NCBI GenBank assembly: GCA_012295275.1
Contig: CM022668.1
Span: forward strand, 12,745,522-12,809,521
Source of the DNA: Chrysomallon squamiferum
Lineage: Eukaryota; Mollusca; Gastropoda; Neomphalida; Peltospiridae
Length of the DNA stretch: 64,000 nt
Direction of reading: 5' to 3'
A program made the position numbers and the translations under genes. Numbering within the stretch: the stretch's first letter is position 1; every line of letters starts with the position of its first letter. The notes beneath the pieces were generated by a model. The model worked only from the letters and a program-made list of their open reading frames with translations. It made no database searches and was not told the DNA's origin. Below are positions 1 through 34,099 of the stretch, in pieces.

Positions 1-105
1 TTCGATACGACTGAGAGAAATTACTGCAATTCTGCAAAATGTCAACTTACTTCGATAACTTGTTATTGAATGGTTCAGTTCTTCTGATTTCAGTAGTTAA
101 TCTAT

Positions 106-110
<5 letters not shown>

Positions 111-180
<70 letters not shown>
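111..180. repeat. (TC)n microsatellite
   Basis: This is an uninterrupted TC dinucleotide tract of about 70 bases. It is the complement of the (AG)n tract at 321-389, so on one strand the two could pair as a long hairpin with a loop of about 140 bases. Confidence 0.97.
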
Positions 181-184
<4 letters not shown>

Positions 185-318
185 CTTTCATTTTATTTTA
201 CCCACTGAATAACAAAAAATAAGAAAAAAAAATTTAAAAATTTAAAATAAAATAAAAAAGGCTCTATATAAACAAAGCTAAATAACAGAACAATAACTAA
301 TATATATATATATATATA

Positions 319-320
<2 letters not shown>

Positions 321-389
<69 letters not shown>
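321..389. repeat. (AG)n microsatellite
   Basis: This is an uninterrupted AG tract of about 69 bases preceded by a short (TA)n run at 301-317. It is the inverted partner of the (TC)n tract at 111-180. The 66-codon serine/leucine reading frame across it on the minus strand is a low-complexity artefact. Confidence 0.97.
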
Positions 390-391
<2 letters not shown>

Positions 392-680
392 CCAAACCAA
401 ACAAACGAACAAATAATTCATACAGATATCGTCTACACATTGTGACAAAACTGTCGTTTTTCTAATACGTATAATCATAGAAACAAAATCTTTATTCTGT
501 AACCAGAAACGACGATAGCCATACTAGCATCAATTTACTAACATTAAGGATTTCTTAATGACCTTGTAAATCGACCGATCAGATCAGTTCTGTCTTAGTC
601 CAGTAAAATTAATCTAGAACAAATTGCAACAGAACGTTTTACGACTCATTCTGGTTAGAAGGATAACATTAAATCTGGCC

Positions 681-883
681 ACCGGAAGTATACTAATTTG
701 CATAAATTCAAAATGGCCGCCAGAAAGTCTTCAGGGTACCCACTGACCTGGGTTTTTTGGACTTCGTTAACTGGTTTTATCTTCAGAATTCAGGCTGCAC
801 ATGGCTCTTTGAAAACGTCACGACGATATCAATTCGAAACCGACGCGGTTGCGCACGATAAAGAGGCCGCAGTTGCGACATGA
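681..883 (+). promoter_or_regulatory. possible promoter and first exon: ETS-type site followed by ATG in good context
   Basis: A sequence matching the ETS-factor consensus (ACCGGAAGT, 681-689) lies about 25 bases before an ATG in good context (AAAATGGCC, 711-719). The open frame from there runs to a stop near 883 and is less AT-biased than its surroundings, with several CpG dinucleotides. Its N-terminus (MAARKSSG, then a moderately hydrophobic stretch) has no family I recognise, and I cannot place a donor or a second exon. It could be the start of an unrecognised gene, a regulatory island or chance. Confidence 0.2.
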
Positions 884-1019
884 TGAATTTTCAATTACAT
901 AAGCGACGGAGTGCTGGGGATAACTAAATACGTTAGTAACGGCCACTAGCTGATACCTACCATCATTCCGTGTTCTGTGTGTTGTCTGATTATTCTATGA
1001 TAAGTAAATTAATCGCCAG

Positions 1020-1140
1020 AGTGGGTTATTGCTCACCGAGTACGGCGTCATCCTGCGGGGCGGCAGGTTTGCGCGATCGATTCTCCTCGGTGGGCTTAAT
1101 TAGTAAATTTAATTTCAGGCCAGCGACCCACGACCGAACA
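1020..1140 (+). mobile_element. degenerate tRNA-derived SINE fragment
   Basis: The stretch carries CGATCGATTCTCCTCGGTGG near 1074, followed by a CCAGCGACCCACGACCG segment. From memory this matches, with substitutions, the body of a SINE abundant in gastropod genomes, in which a 'GATCGATCCCCGTCGGTGG' block precedes a 'CCAGCCAGTGCACCACGACTGG' block. It is GC-richer than its surroundings. The same family appears reversed at 59490-59670. The family match is recalled, not searched. Confidence 0.55.
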
Positions 1141-1184
1141 TCGTGTTTGTACTCTACTAGCTATGCGTGTAAAATAGCCCTGCT

Positions 1185-1870
1185 GTTAATTATCACTATT
1201 ACCATTCTACTGCTGCTATTTATTAGTGTCACCAGACGATTGCTGCTGTTTATTACTGTATTATACTATTGCTGCTGTTTATTACTGTATTATAGCATAG
1301 CTGCTGTTTATTACTGTATTATACTATTGCTGCTGTTTATTACTATTACTAAACTATTGCTGCTGTTTATTACTGTATTATAGCATAGCTGCTGTTTATT
1401 ACCGTATTATACTATTGCTGCTGTTTATTACTGTATTATAGCATAGCTGCTGTTTATTACTGTATTATACTATTGCTGCTGTTTATTACTATTACTAAAC
1501 TATTGCTGCTGTTTATTACCGTATTATACTATTGCTGCTGTTTATTCCTGTATTATACCATAGCTGCTGTTTATTACTATTACTAAACTGTTACTGCTGT
1601 TTATTACTATCACTGCACTATTGCTGGTGTATTTATTACCGTGTTCGATTGATGCTGCTATTTATTACTATCACTGCTGTTTATTACTATTACTACACTA
1701 TCACTGCAGTTTATTACTATCATTACACTATTATTGCTGTTTATTACTATCATTACACTATTACTGCTGTTTATTACTATCATTACACTATTGTTGCTGT
1801 TTATTAATTTTACTGTCATTATATTATTGCTGCTATTTATTACTATCACTACATTTTTGCTGCTGTTTAG
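1185..1870. repeat. minisatellite, ~29-bp unit (CTGCTGTTTATTACTGTATT type)
   Basis: More than twenty tandem units of roughly 25-30 bases share the core GCTGCTGTTTATTACT. Two alternating variants (with ATACTATT or ATAGCATA before GCTGC) appear in the first half, which indicates a higher-order duplication. The overlapping Tyr/Leu/Cys-rich reading frames here on both strands are translations of the repeat and not genes. Confidence 0.95.
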
Positions 1871-2913
1871 AAAAACAATCACGTGATGTCATTAAGTAAA
1901 AAAAAAAAAAACTTATTTTATTTTATTTATTTATATTTTAAACTCTTAACCTTCAAAACTGATTAAGTTAAAAATTAAACAATCGAAAAAAAAAAAAAAA
2001 AAAAAATGACGACTTCACTATTAATGTGTCTTAGTACTGTTATTCCAGTGCAGGAATTTAATTTGAAACTTTAAATTTTTTATGTCTTATGCGGCGCAGG
2101 GTCATGACCTCTGTTCAGTGCGTCTGTCTCAAGGGTATTACTTTGTGCTAAAATAATTAATAATAATCACGATATTGGCAGCCATTCGTAGTTACGTAAA
2201 AACCTGGTAGCACTGCAGAATACAGACCGAGGACAGAAGATATGAAATTTTACTGAAATCGTGTAAGTATTATTCATAATTTTGTTTTATTTATGTTTTA
2301 TTCTTTTTGTTGTTATTCTAGGAATGGGAAATACAGAAGCATTTAAGAATTATTCTAGTTTTACACCGTTTTTTTTATTTTTTTTTTTAGTTTTTATTTA
2401 CTGTGTGTGCGCATTTTTCTCTTTTCTCAAACTTTTTGTTGTTGTTGTTGTTGTTTTTTTGTTACTATTTCATCACAATTTTTAAATTTTATATATATAT
2501 AAAATTTAAAAAAAAAAAAAAAAAAAACCCTAGTGCCACCGCCATAAAAAAATAAAATCTGAAAGAGAGAAAAAATAAAAATAAGTAAATACACGTCAAA
2601 ATTATTATGATTAATTATTATTATTATTATTATTATTATTATAAATCCTACTAAATTAGAACTTTATTGGCTTTGCTTTTCATTACTTTTTATTGAAATC
2701 AAAATTTTCAAATGTCACGTATTTTCCATATGCAACATTGTTCAGCGGAGTTTTCCCGACAGTCGCGTTTAATCTTTCCAGCTTCTCGACGGGAACAATT
2801 TTGATGATGATGCTTTAGCCTCAAACCACTTCCGCCTTCCGTTCTTAGAAATTTAGCATTTATTCTTTTTAATGACTACAAAAACTACTACAAAGAAACG
2901 CTCTTTCTCGTTC

Positions 2914-2950
<37 letters not shown>

Positions 2951-4404
2951 TATTATTTTAATTAAAACTGAATCAAAGATGATGAGAGAAAAAAAAAAGA
3001 GATGAAAATCAAACGATGAAAAACAATGGTATAATAATTAAAATAACATAATGTTTTGATGTTTTGTTGTTGTTGTTGCCGTTGTTGTTTTATTTTATTT
3101 TATTATTATTTTTGTTTAAAACCTGTAGGTTTACCTTCCAATGTTCTATTCTTGGTGTTACTATTTGAAAAAAGAAAAAAGAAATTCTAACAATTGAATG
3201 CGCGACACATAATATTAGAGTTGTTTCCCTTTCATTAGTAAAAAGCAAAATGGAAAAAAAAAGTAAAGCTTAAATAATTCTCGTTTGTATTGTCATCATC
3301 ACTAAAAATTACTTTATTGCTAATTTGAATTTATACAGTTCTTCTCACCATTTCTTTTCCATAGAGTCTGTCGTTATTATAACTGTACATTAAAACGGGG
3401 AAAAAATAATAATAAAATAAAAAAATAAAATTAAATAAATTTTAAAATTTATATATGGTATTCTTTTCATTAAAGTTTTCTTGAATAAAATTAATATCAA
3501 TCTTTAACTGGTTGATTTTCTTTTAAACAACATTTTACTGATATTTAAAAATTTTAAATATTAAATTTTCACCATCAGTTAACGTTATTTAATATATGTA
3601 TTTATATATATATTACTTTTTAAAAACGTTTTTGCAATTAATTCTGTAGAAAGACATTTATTTTATTTATAATTTTTAATGATATTAATTTTGTACAATT
3701 CTTATTAAAATATTTTGGGTTAATATTATAATTTTTTTTTTTTTTTTGACATTTGTATATGTTCACAATTTCAAAATCAGCTATCTTGAATTAAAAAAAT
3801 GTATATTCTAAACCATATTAGTGATAATTTAAATTTTGTACATTTTTATTTTCTCAGTTAGACCTTTTGAAAAAAAAAAAAATATTAATAATATTTATTA
3901 TTAGAGATATTTATTAATTTTCCAAGTTAATCACTCTCAAATCTAGTATTACTGATCATGTAATTACCATATTTATTTTGTAAATCAATCCTTATGAAAA
4001 AAATTATTTAATCAAAAAATATTTATTTTTACTGCTACTTTTACAAACATTTTGATTTTCAGTCAACTGTCTTGAATAAATAATTTTGAAAAATCTTGTG
4101 TTGTTATTTTTACGAAAGTATAAAATGAAGTTGTTTCTGTTATGATCAGTGTTCAGTATCAAAACCTTTCTATCTTTCTTCCAATGCCACCATTTTGATA
4201 AGAATATAGAAACTTTAAGGGAAGTTTGATCCGTATTTCCAAATCTTCGTTTCATCATACTGATCCATTCAAAACGTCCAGTACATTTTTGGATCCTGTA
4301 TATCTGTATCTGACTTAGGAGACCTAGCTCAAACTCCGAGGTATGTCATGTATTGTTATATTTTATACATTTGTGTGTGTTTCTGTGTAACAAGATCTCT
4401 GGTC
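1871..4404. other. AT-rich intergenic DNA, no gene seen
   Basis: This stretch holds poly-A/T runs, a (TTA)n tract near 2609-2642, a (CA)n tract at 2918-2949 and an inverted A/T repeat around 2483-2515. No exon with family similarity was found. A strong donor-like GTAAGTAT at 2262-2269 has no recognisable exon before it. A possible minus-strand poly(A) signal for the TSP1 gene (TTTATT on the plus strand) lies near 4021. Confidence 0.6.
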
Positions 4405-5438
4405 TCATTTCTCTTCACTAATTACACTTATTTCACCTTGTTCTTTATTTTCGTTCTGTTTATCAGTCTCTTCCTCCTTGGGAACAATATTACCTAATTT
4501 AGAGTCTTGAAAACGTATTTTAGATTTTCCTTTCTCATCAGCTGTTCGTTTTTGTAAAGCAATTTCAGTAATTCTTTTCTTGAGAATGCTTTTACCCACA
4601 CTCATTCGAAGATGTAAAACATTTCTACCTAGATTCATTCGTTGCTGCAGAGCATCTCTGTTTTGATTCATTCTTTGTTGTAAAACATTCTTACTTTCGC
4701 TGAATCGTCTTTGCAAACTTTCTTTGCTTCTACTGAGTCTTCTCTGAACATTTTCAATACTGTATGCAGAAAAATATGTCTTGTCTTTGCTTTTTCTTCT
4801 GAAAAAAAAAAAAAAAAAAAAAAAAAAAAGGAAATGTGAGTAAATTAAATAAATATCAGACAATGTCTCATTACAGTAAATATAGTCCAACAATTTAATG
4901 TCAAATTTACAAAGTACTACAGGTCTATGTGTGTGTGTTTTGTGTGTGCATGTTAAATATGAATCTGTTCATATATGTGCATGTTTCTATGCAGATCTAT
5001 ATATATGAATAGTTTATTTATATATATTTATGTGTATGTATTATGTTTTTGATGTACTTTAGTGTTTGTGTGTGTAAGTGTATGTGTATGTATGTGTGTG
5101 TATGCATGTGCATGTGTGTGTGTGTGTGTGTGTTTGTGTTTTTAAGCAAATCTGATTGTGTACTTGTATAAGAGTATGTGTGTAACTGTGTGTTTGTCTA
5201 TATGTAGGTAGGATTTTAAGAAATCATATATTTAAACAATGTGGCTACATGATTTTGTAAATCAACAGCACAAAAGACTGAGTCACCTGTAAGCATCAAA
5301 ACAAACAGCTGCAAGGACAACAACAAGTAACGAGACCATAAATAATACTGCAATAAGTACTCGCTTCTTCTTTATATTAATTAAATCACCTGCATTTAAA
5401 ATTGAGAATAAAGAAATTATAATTTAAACAAACTGACA

Positions 5439-5478
<40 letters not shown>

Positions 5479-7856
5479 AATCATTAAGTTTACTTCTTTT
5501 TTTTCCTCACTTGGTTTTAAGCTTTCATTGCCAGATCACAAGATTTGCCGTTGAAATATTTATAAGCTGGACTTCTGTTTCCTGATAGTGAGATTTATGG
5601 TCGAAATAGAGCTTGAATTCCATATATATATATAAGTTTAGAGACTTTTTAAATACCTTTGAGGAGCAGATCCACATGATTTTTATGGACATCTCAGAGG
5701 CAATACTGGCTGGTATGATGCATATAATTATATCACATTTGAATCAAAGTGCCTGTCACATAATCACATAATCTTCACTGAATTTCTGATATAATACTGT
5801 TTTTTTTTTTAAAATACTGATGGGAGTAAATATATATATTTTTTTAACTACATCTTTTCATAGACAGGAAAACATACATCACACAGAACATAGACTAGAT
5901 TGGGAAATAACTCCAAAAACGTCGCTGTTGAGGACTGACCCTGCATTCTGTAATGCTTCTTCATATGTGCATTCTAACCAATGACCTATTCCTCTTTTTT
6001 TTTATCGGAATAATTAATTACATAATTACTGTCCTCACCACAGACGTATCCTTTACAAACATCTGCTCCCTGCGAAGTGGCTTTTCCTCTGCACAATGGC
6101 GGCTTATCCAAGTAGTATGGGTCAATGCAATATCTTACGTATGACACTCGTTGCAAGCACAAATCAGAACAAGGACTAAGTGTTCCATTTCTGATCCAGT
6201 GGGACCACTTGCCTGAAATAAGTATTTTAATTAAATAATAAATAAAATAAGATTTAATTGTTTTATCTCTCCTGATACATATATATATATATGACCCTTC
6301 GTATTGAATCAGGGATTAAGTCCACGTTTTTGGGAACCATTTTGCCTGAAATAAATATTTTGATTAAATAATAAGTAAAATAAGGTTTTTCTCCTCTCAT
6401 AATTATGTGAATATTGTATCAAGGATTTAGTTATGTTTTGGTCCTGTTACCCCTGAACTAAATCATTTAATTAAATAATAAAAAAGATTCATCTCTTGTG
6501 ATATATGTGACTCTGCATACTGAATTTTGTAATTATAATCATAGAGGCAACAACAACAACAACAACAATAATCCACATAACAAAAACAACAGCAAACTAA
6601 TGAAATTGCCAACAGGAATCATTCCAAATACCTCAATGATCATGACAACAACAACTACACCAATATTCACTCCAATCAGTTGATAAAGGAAAATGATTTT
6701 CCTCATCCAGCATTCCTTGGGAACATGTAAGAAAAAGATTTTACAAAAAAACAACAAAACTTGTAAGATATACAGGCTAAACTAAATATACATATTTACA
6801 GAAGTGAAACTTTATATAAAACAATTAAATTAAATTTAAATTAAATTAAAAAAATAAAATAAAATAAAATAAAATAAATAAATGAAAAGAAGAAATAGAT
6901 TTTTAAAATTTTCAAGATTTTGGATAACAGATTGTAACAACAGCAGCCACTACAACAATAACAGTACTGTTAATAACAACAACAACAACAACAACCACAA
7001 CAGAAAAGCAAAACAGAAAACAGTAGATGCAACAAAACAACTGCAACCATAACAATAAAAATAACAAAAAAAAAAAATAAAATAAAATAAAATAACAAGC
7101 AAAAGCAACAACATTACCAAAACAATTACGTCCAGTCAAACATTTCACTGTTTGGCTCGTAATAGCAATTCCTGAACAGTCATCTCCCCCATGCTGAGGT
7201 AGGGGGTTGCTGCAGTCACGCCCTTTAATAATTTTACGAATGCCTAAAACACAACGTCCAATACAATGTCCATAATGATACAGAATCCAAGTGCTCCATT
7301 TTCCATGTACTGCAAATGGAAATAACATGTGGTTAGAGTGTTTGTTGTTTTTTAAAGAATTATACTCTTCTCCAAGTTACAGAATATTCAATTTTTTAAT
7401 ATTACTATCTTGTATATGTGGGTGTACAAATGATGTTTGTCAACATTTGTGTAATAATAATAATTATAACAATAACAAAAAACTTTCTATAATAACCATT
7501 ATCCAGAATCAATATTATTATTATTATTATCATTTACTATTATTATTATTATTAATTTTTACTATTTTTATTATTATTTATTATTATTATTATTATCATT
7601 ATTATAAAAAAAATGTGTTATTTATTTTTTTTTTTTTTTTATTAAAATAATAATAAAATAATAATATTAGAAATAAATATCACCTGGACAAGGTATATTT
7701 AATTTGCATGGAATAACTCTATTTGAAGTGGAATTACCAACACAACCGTTACCAGAACAATAACGTTCCAGCTTTACAGTTCTGGAACCTTCTCCACATG
7801 ATACACTGCATTCTTCTGATGACATCAGAATCCAGCTGCTCCATAAATCTTGAACT

Positions 7857-7910
<54 letters not shown>

Positions 7911-8007
7911 TTTATAATTATAATTATAATAAAAATAATAATAATAATAATGTTAACAACAACAACAAAATCACCACCACCAAGAACAATACTAAAATAG
8001 TAAAATG

Positions 8008-8049
<42 letters not shown>

Positions 8050-8272
8050 GTGGCAATATTCAATAATAATAAAATTAATATCAATAACAATAACAACAAT
8101 AATAACAATATACAATACTAAGAAATATAAAACTAAATACTATAGTTTTTTTCTTCTTCTTCTACTACTGCTACTACCACTAATGCTAGTGGTAATATAT
8201 ATAATTTAAAAAATTGTCAAAATATCAATAGAATCAGTTATTACTATTATTACTATTGTTTTGTTTGTATGT

Positions 8273-8310
<38 letters not shown>

Positions 8311-8713
8311 AGCTGATACATAAACTATTTCTAATAATAATACTGCCACAGTCCTTCAGTTTTTACTATTATAGTAGGTACAGCAGTTATTACTATAATT
8401 ATAGTTGTAATACTACAGCAACTAGTATTGCTACTGCTATTATTATTACTGCTACTACTAAAGTTACTACCACTATTACTACTTCTACCACTACTATTAC
8501 TACTACTTTTAATACAATTACTACTACTATTGTTACCACTATTGTTAACATTGTTGTTATAGCTATTATAATTATTTTTAGCGGTTGTAATAGTAATAGT
8601 AGTAGTAGTATAATTGTTATTATTGTAATTATTGTTAGTAAGAAAAATTTATATTCACTTGCAGAACTGCTATGAAATCCTTGGATGAACAAAATACTCA
8701 AAATGATTTTCAT
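4405..8713 (-). CDS. type I membrane protein with three TSP1 modules and an 11-residue-repeat tail (predicted)
   Basis: Six coding exons read complement(8659-8713, 7684-7854, 7118-7309, 6039-6212, 5287-5389, 4405-4798). All have GT-AG borders and compatible phases, giving 362 residues. Residues 1-18 form a signal peptide (MKIILSILFIQGF start). Residues 19-75, 76-139 and 140-197 are one thrombospondin type-1 module per exon. Each has the paired-tryptophan start (WSSW, WSTW, WSHW), but only the first has the canonical CSVSCG. Residues 208-228 are a membrane helix. The tail (232-362) is basic, with six 11-residue repeats at 248-311 and an acidic end. TSP1 modules bind matrix and glycosaminoglycans, so a cell-surface adhesion or receptor role is inferred. 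I do not recognise an orthologue. The helix is flanked by positive charge on both sides (KKKR before, RRKSK after), so topology rests on the signal peptide. Exon 1 is the least certain part. Confidence 0.75.
4584..4779 (-). repeat. coding region for six 11-residue tail repeats
   Basis: Within the last exon of the TSP1 membrane gene, six consecutive units fit x-[L/V]-Q-x-R-[M/L/F/I]-[S/N/T]-x-x-[K/R]-x, for example NVQRRLSRSKE, VLQQRMNQNRD and VLHLRMSVGKS. Hydrophobic residues recur at positions 2 and 6 of each unit, with Arg/Lys at 5 and 10. An 11-residue period suits a continuous amphipathic helix of the 11/3 type. Confidence 0.85.
4917..5135. repeat. TG/TATG-rich microsatellite region in TSP1-gene intron 5
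   Basis: GT dinucleotide and TATG runs are interspersed, the purest at about 5112-5132. The tract lies in the intron before the last exon and no coding signal is visible in it. Confidence 0.85.
6180..6540. repeat. ~135-bp tandem repeat that includes a TSP1-gene splice acceptor
   Basis: The plus-strand segment TGCCTGAAATAA with an A/T-rich tail recurs at about 6210, 6350 and 6450, with flanking text such as GGGACCACTT and GGGAACCATT also repeated. The first copy holds the true acceptor and first bases of exon 4 (minus strand, exon 6039-6212). The other copies are degenerate acceptor plus exon-edge copies in the upstream intron. Confidence 0.75.
7440..7680. repeat. AAT/ATT-rich low-complexity DNA in TSP1-gene intron 2
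   Basis: The stretch consists of trinucleotide ATT and AAT runs and poly-T. The Tyr/Ile-rich reading frames crossing it are repeat translations. Confidence 0.9.
7858..8640. repeat. AAT/ACT trinucleotide repeats in TSP1-gene intron 1
   Basis: Nearly all of intron 1 is (AAT)n, (ATT)n and imperfect (ACT)n. The valine/isoleucine-rich minus-strand frame that follows the signal-peptide exon is repeat read-through. Confidence 0.9.
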
Positions 8714-9239
8714 TTTTCTTTAATTACAAAATTTTAAATCTGAAATAAGAAGTAAAAAAACTCTGTTATTTGAAACACACCATTTCATAAACTGTAAAAA
8801 AAAAAAAAAAAAAAAAATTAATAAAAATAATAATCAAAAATAAATAAATAAATAAAAATAATAATAATAAATAAATAAAAATAATAATAATAGCAAATAA
8901 AATTTTATAAATTAAATAAAAAAAAAAAAAAAAACAAGGAATAAATAAAGTATATTTTTAAATAAAATAAAATAAATAAATTTAAATGAGGAAAGAAAAA
9001 GATAAAAAAATGTTAAGGCATTTTCGTTATTTGGGTAAAAATTCTTTTAAATAAAGATATGACAAAAATATTTACTTGTTGCTGCTGGTTCACGAAATTC
9101 TGCGATCTGTGCTGTCCTCATCTATATATTGCCAGAATGAATAAAATTAATGGTTTATGTTCAACAACCAATGAAAGATAATTATAAAGTTATGTATTTT
9201 ATTTTGTTTAATTAGTTACGTATTACCAAATTTATTACA

Positions 9240-9395
9240 TTTTATTAAGAATATTTATGTTGTGGTATAAAGCTGTTTGAAATTAAAACCATTCCTTCCA
9301 CTATTTATTAGGATTTTAATCTTTAATTAAAAAGAAACGTGGGAATAAAATATTAAATAAAAAGAAGGCAAATTCATCTAATTAAATCAAGTACT
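9240..9395. repeat. dispersed direct repeat, copy 1
   Basis: The segment from ATATTTATGTTGTGGTATAA to AGGCAAATTCATCTAATTAA aligns by eye with 11165-11325. Shared landmarks in order are TAAGCTGTTT or TAAAGCTGTTTG, CTTCCACTAT, GGGAATAAAAT and AGGCAAATTNATCT. Confidence 0.6.
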
Positions 9396-10514
9396 GAAAT
9401 AATAATAGAGGAATGGCTATATTTTGTTTCGTCGGAAGTACTAAATAATAAATTAAATGTAGAATTCAGAAATAAATTAAGTAAGAAATCGATTAATTTC
9501 ATCTTACGTTTTCTCTTAGGAGACTACACTTAATAATTTGGTACATCTATTTATATATGAAAGGTTTTTGAAAGACATGAATGCCTAAATTTGCTGTTAA
9601 AGTTTGGAAACACATTCTTTACGAATCAAAAAGTGTTTACATGCCAAATTGTCACTAAGGAAGCCATTGCTCTGACGTCATTTCAGATTTTTTGCTGATC
9701 ACATTCGGAACCAATTTGATTTGTTCGCGAATTTCCGTAAACAATGTAACTGGAACTAAATGAAACTTGTTTTCTGGATGACATAACTGATTACCCAATG
9801 GTCCCTGCTTGTAGTGAGTTTCGAACAAGTGTATTTACTTTATTGTACAAACAATTATTCAATAAATAAACATCTTGAAATAAATTTTGCATTCACTGAA
9901 GATTCCCGCCTTCAGACATCGTACACGCCTAACTTGTTAGTCTGTTAGCTTTATTCATCCACTCAAAACAGTGTTTTCATTGCAGTCTTATACATGTACT
10001 AAAGCAAATTTTTGCATGGTGGACGCGATCTGAAGATGTACAGTCATAACTCTTATAACTGCACTACTGAAGCTATTCCAAAGGTTTTGATATTATTAAA
10101 AAATTTTACTTACTTATTTACTTAATTTTATTTTATATTTTTTATCTTACTATTATTAGTAGTAGTATTTAATTAATTATTATTATTATTTTTTATTATT
10201 TAATTGATTGTAGTTTTCTCATGAAATACATGCCATATAAAGTCCATTCACCAACATCAATATTACGGATTAAAAATCGTTTCACCACGCTATAAAGATA
10301 AACATTTTATATTCATTTACTAAAGTTAATGCTGCTTCTGTCAAAAAAAAAAAAAAAAAAAACGATCAAAAAATCATTTTCACACAGAAATGTATTTAAA
10401 TATTTTAAACCATTTACTTAGGCAAGTGCAATTTATATATAAAATATTGCTAAATATTAACAGCAGAAACCTGGAGCAGACGATAATGTAAAGTTTATTT
10501 AAAAGGTTGAAATT

Positions 10515-10562
10515 GATTGGGCGCAGTTCGCTCACGGCGCGTTTGAATGCGCGGTGCTTCAG
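10515..10562 (+). mobile_element. possible tRNA-related SINE head
   Basis: A GC-rich block in AT-rich surroundings contains GGCGCAGTTCGCTCACGGCG, which resembles a tRNA box-A region, followed by ATGCGCGGTGCTTC. This is similar to the head I recall for the gastropod SINE family found elsewhere in this window. It may instead be a small CpG-rich regulatory island. Confidence 0.3.
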
Positions 10563-11164
10563 TAAACAACTTTGATGAATAACGGCTTAATTAACTTCCT
10601 GCTAATGGAGGCGGCTAGTCTGAGTCTTTGAAATATTGTATTAATAATACATTTTAAAAAGATGGATTTATTGAATTTATGCCCCATTTGTGCGTCTGCA
10701 TCTGTAAGTTGGTACATGTATGTGAACATGCATTAAAGAATGTGATCGTGCGTTCATAAAACGGCGATTTCTTCATTTTACTTGTCAATAAAAATTATAA
10801 TTTAAATAACGTAAGGAATAAAAGTCTATATTTAGCAAAATGTTTACCGTTGACATTGTTTTAAAGTGTAGTTTTACTTTTTAGTACTCAAAGAAAAATA
10901 GTTATATGTAGATAGGCAGATAGATATAGATAGACAGACAAATTGACAGATAGATAGATAAAAATATAGAATATACATAGTTACACAGACAGATAGATTA
11001 TAAATTATGTCAAAATATAAAGATTTTTTAAAGACAGTTTATTCCTAAAAACGATTAAGGTACATTTTAGTTTTTCTTCTACTTCTTCTTCTTTTTAAAT
11101 AAATAAAGATTTTTAATTTCTAATTTTTACTTACCTTTTGAAATCGATAACAGGATTAAATAAA

Positions 11165-11325
11165 GAAATATTTTATTCAGAGTTTTGTTGTGATATTAAG
11201 CTGTTTCAAACAAACAAACAAACAAAAAAATTGCTTCCACTATCAGTATTTATTTTAATATTTAAAACGAAATAGGGGAATAAAATGTTGAAAAAAAAAA
11301 AAGGCAAATTAATCTGATTAAATGA
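11165..11325. repeat. dispersed direct repeat, copy 2
   Basis: This is the degenerate partner of 9240-9395, about 1.9 kb away, with a (CAAA)n expansion at 11211-11227. It ends about 380 bases before the ULK4 start codon. Confidence 0.6.
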
Positions 11326-11692
11326 AACATTAAAATAAACACGAGATGAATAAAACGAATTAACAAAATGAAAAAGATTCTTCAAAATCTTAAAATTTAA
11401 TGTTCATTTACAGATTTCAGAAAATCAATATTTTCTGAATCGCCAATATATAATTAATTACCTTGATGATTGTTATACAAATAAAATATATAGGTTTATT
11501 GTATATAGATTAATTAGGGATTTATTTATTTATTATAATTCAGTAACATGATTAAGTCCTGGAAAATGACTGTTTTTGCAAACGTATAATTTGATCGAGA
11601 CTAATTTGACGGAAGCGTAACATTAAGAAAGATTGGTATATGTTGTGACGGGACGCTGTTTTCCCAAATGTATGACAAAAGTCACAAAGTGA

Positions 11693-33683
<21,991 letters not shown>

Positions 33684-34059
33684 TGTGTGTGTGACACAAA
33701 ATAATGAATTAATTAAAACAGATCTAAAATATATAGGGTCATGCAGTCAGTGGCATAAATCCATAGCATTTCCTGGGTTTTTTCTTTTAAATTTCATATT
33801 TAAAAAACAAACACACACACACACACACTCACTCGCACTTACTCTCGCTCTCTCTCAAATTACAGACTTAGCATGAACAATTTAACCTAAGCTTATTTAG
33901 ATTCAAGATGCATATTACTAAACTTTTATAGAAAACCAGATTCTAGATGCTATGTTGTTACTGTACTGTGTATTGTTGCATTCCATCCGTCCATATTTAT
34001 ACTGTCATCATCACATTTACTTTTATCTACATTGATGCTCTAATTTATTCTTTTTCAAC

Positions 34060-34065
34060 AATAAA
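34060..34065 (+). terminator. ULK4: candidate ULK4 poly(A) signal
   Basis: An AATAAA hexamer lies 377 bases after the ULK4 stop codon and is followed within about 20 bases by a GT/T-rich stretch (GGTTTGTTGTGTTTTTATTT). It is the best candidate 3' end. Confidence 0.6.
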
Positions 34066-34099
34066 ATGTTTAAAACAACTGGTTTGTTGTGTTTTTATT

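Noticed and set aside
1532-1899. Long Tyr/Leu/Cys-rich open frames on both strands
   Set aside because: They are in-frame translations of the ~29-bp minisatellite, open in several frames at once, with no family similarity.
7667-8056. 129-codon frame starting with poly-Ile
   Set aside because: Only its end (7684-7854) is a real TSP1 exon. The N-terminal part is read-through of (AAT)n intron repeats.
9064-9125. Possible minus-strand exon MRTAQIAEFREPAATS followed by GTAAAT
   Set aside because: It is not signal-peptide-like and is not needed: the exon at 8659-8713 gives a proper signal peptide in the right phase for the first TSP1 exon.
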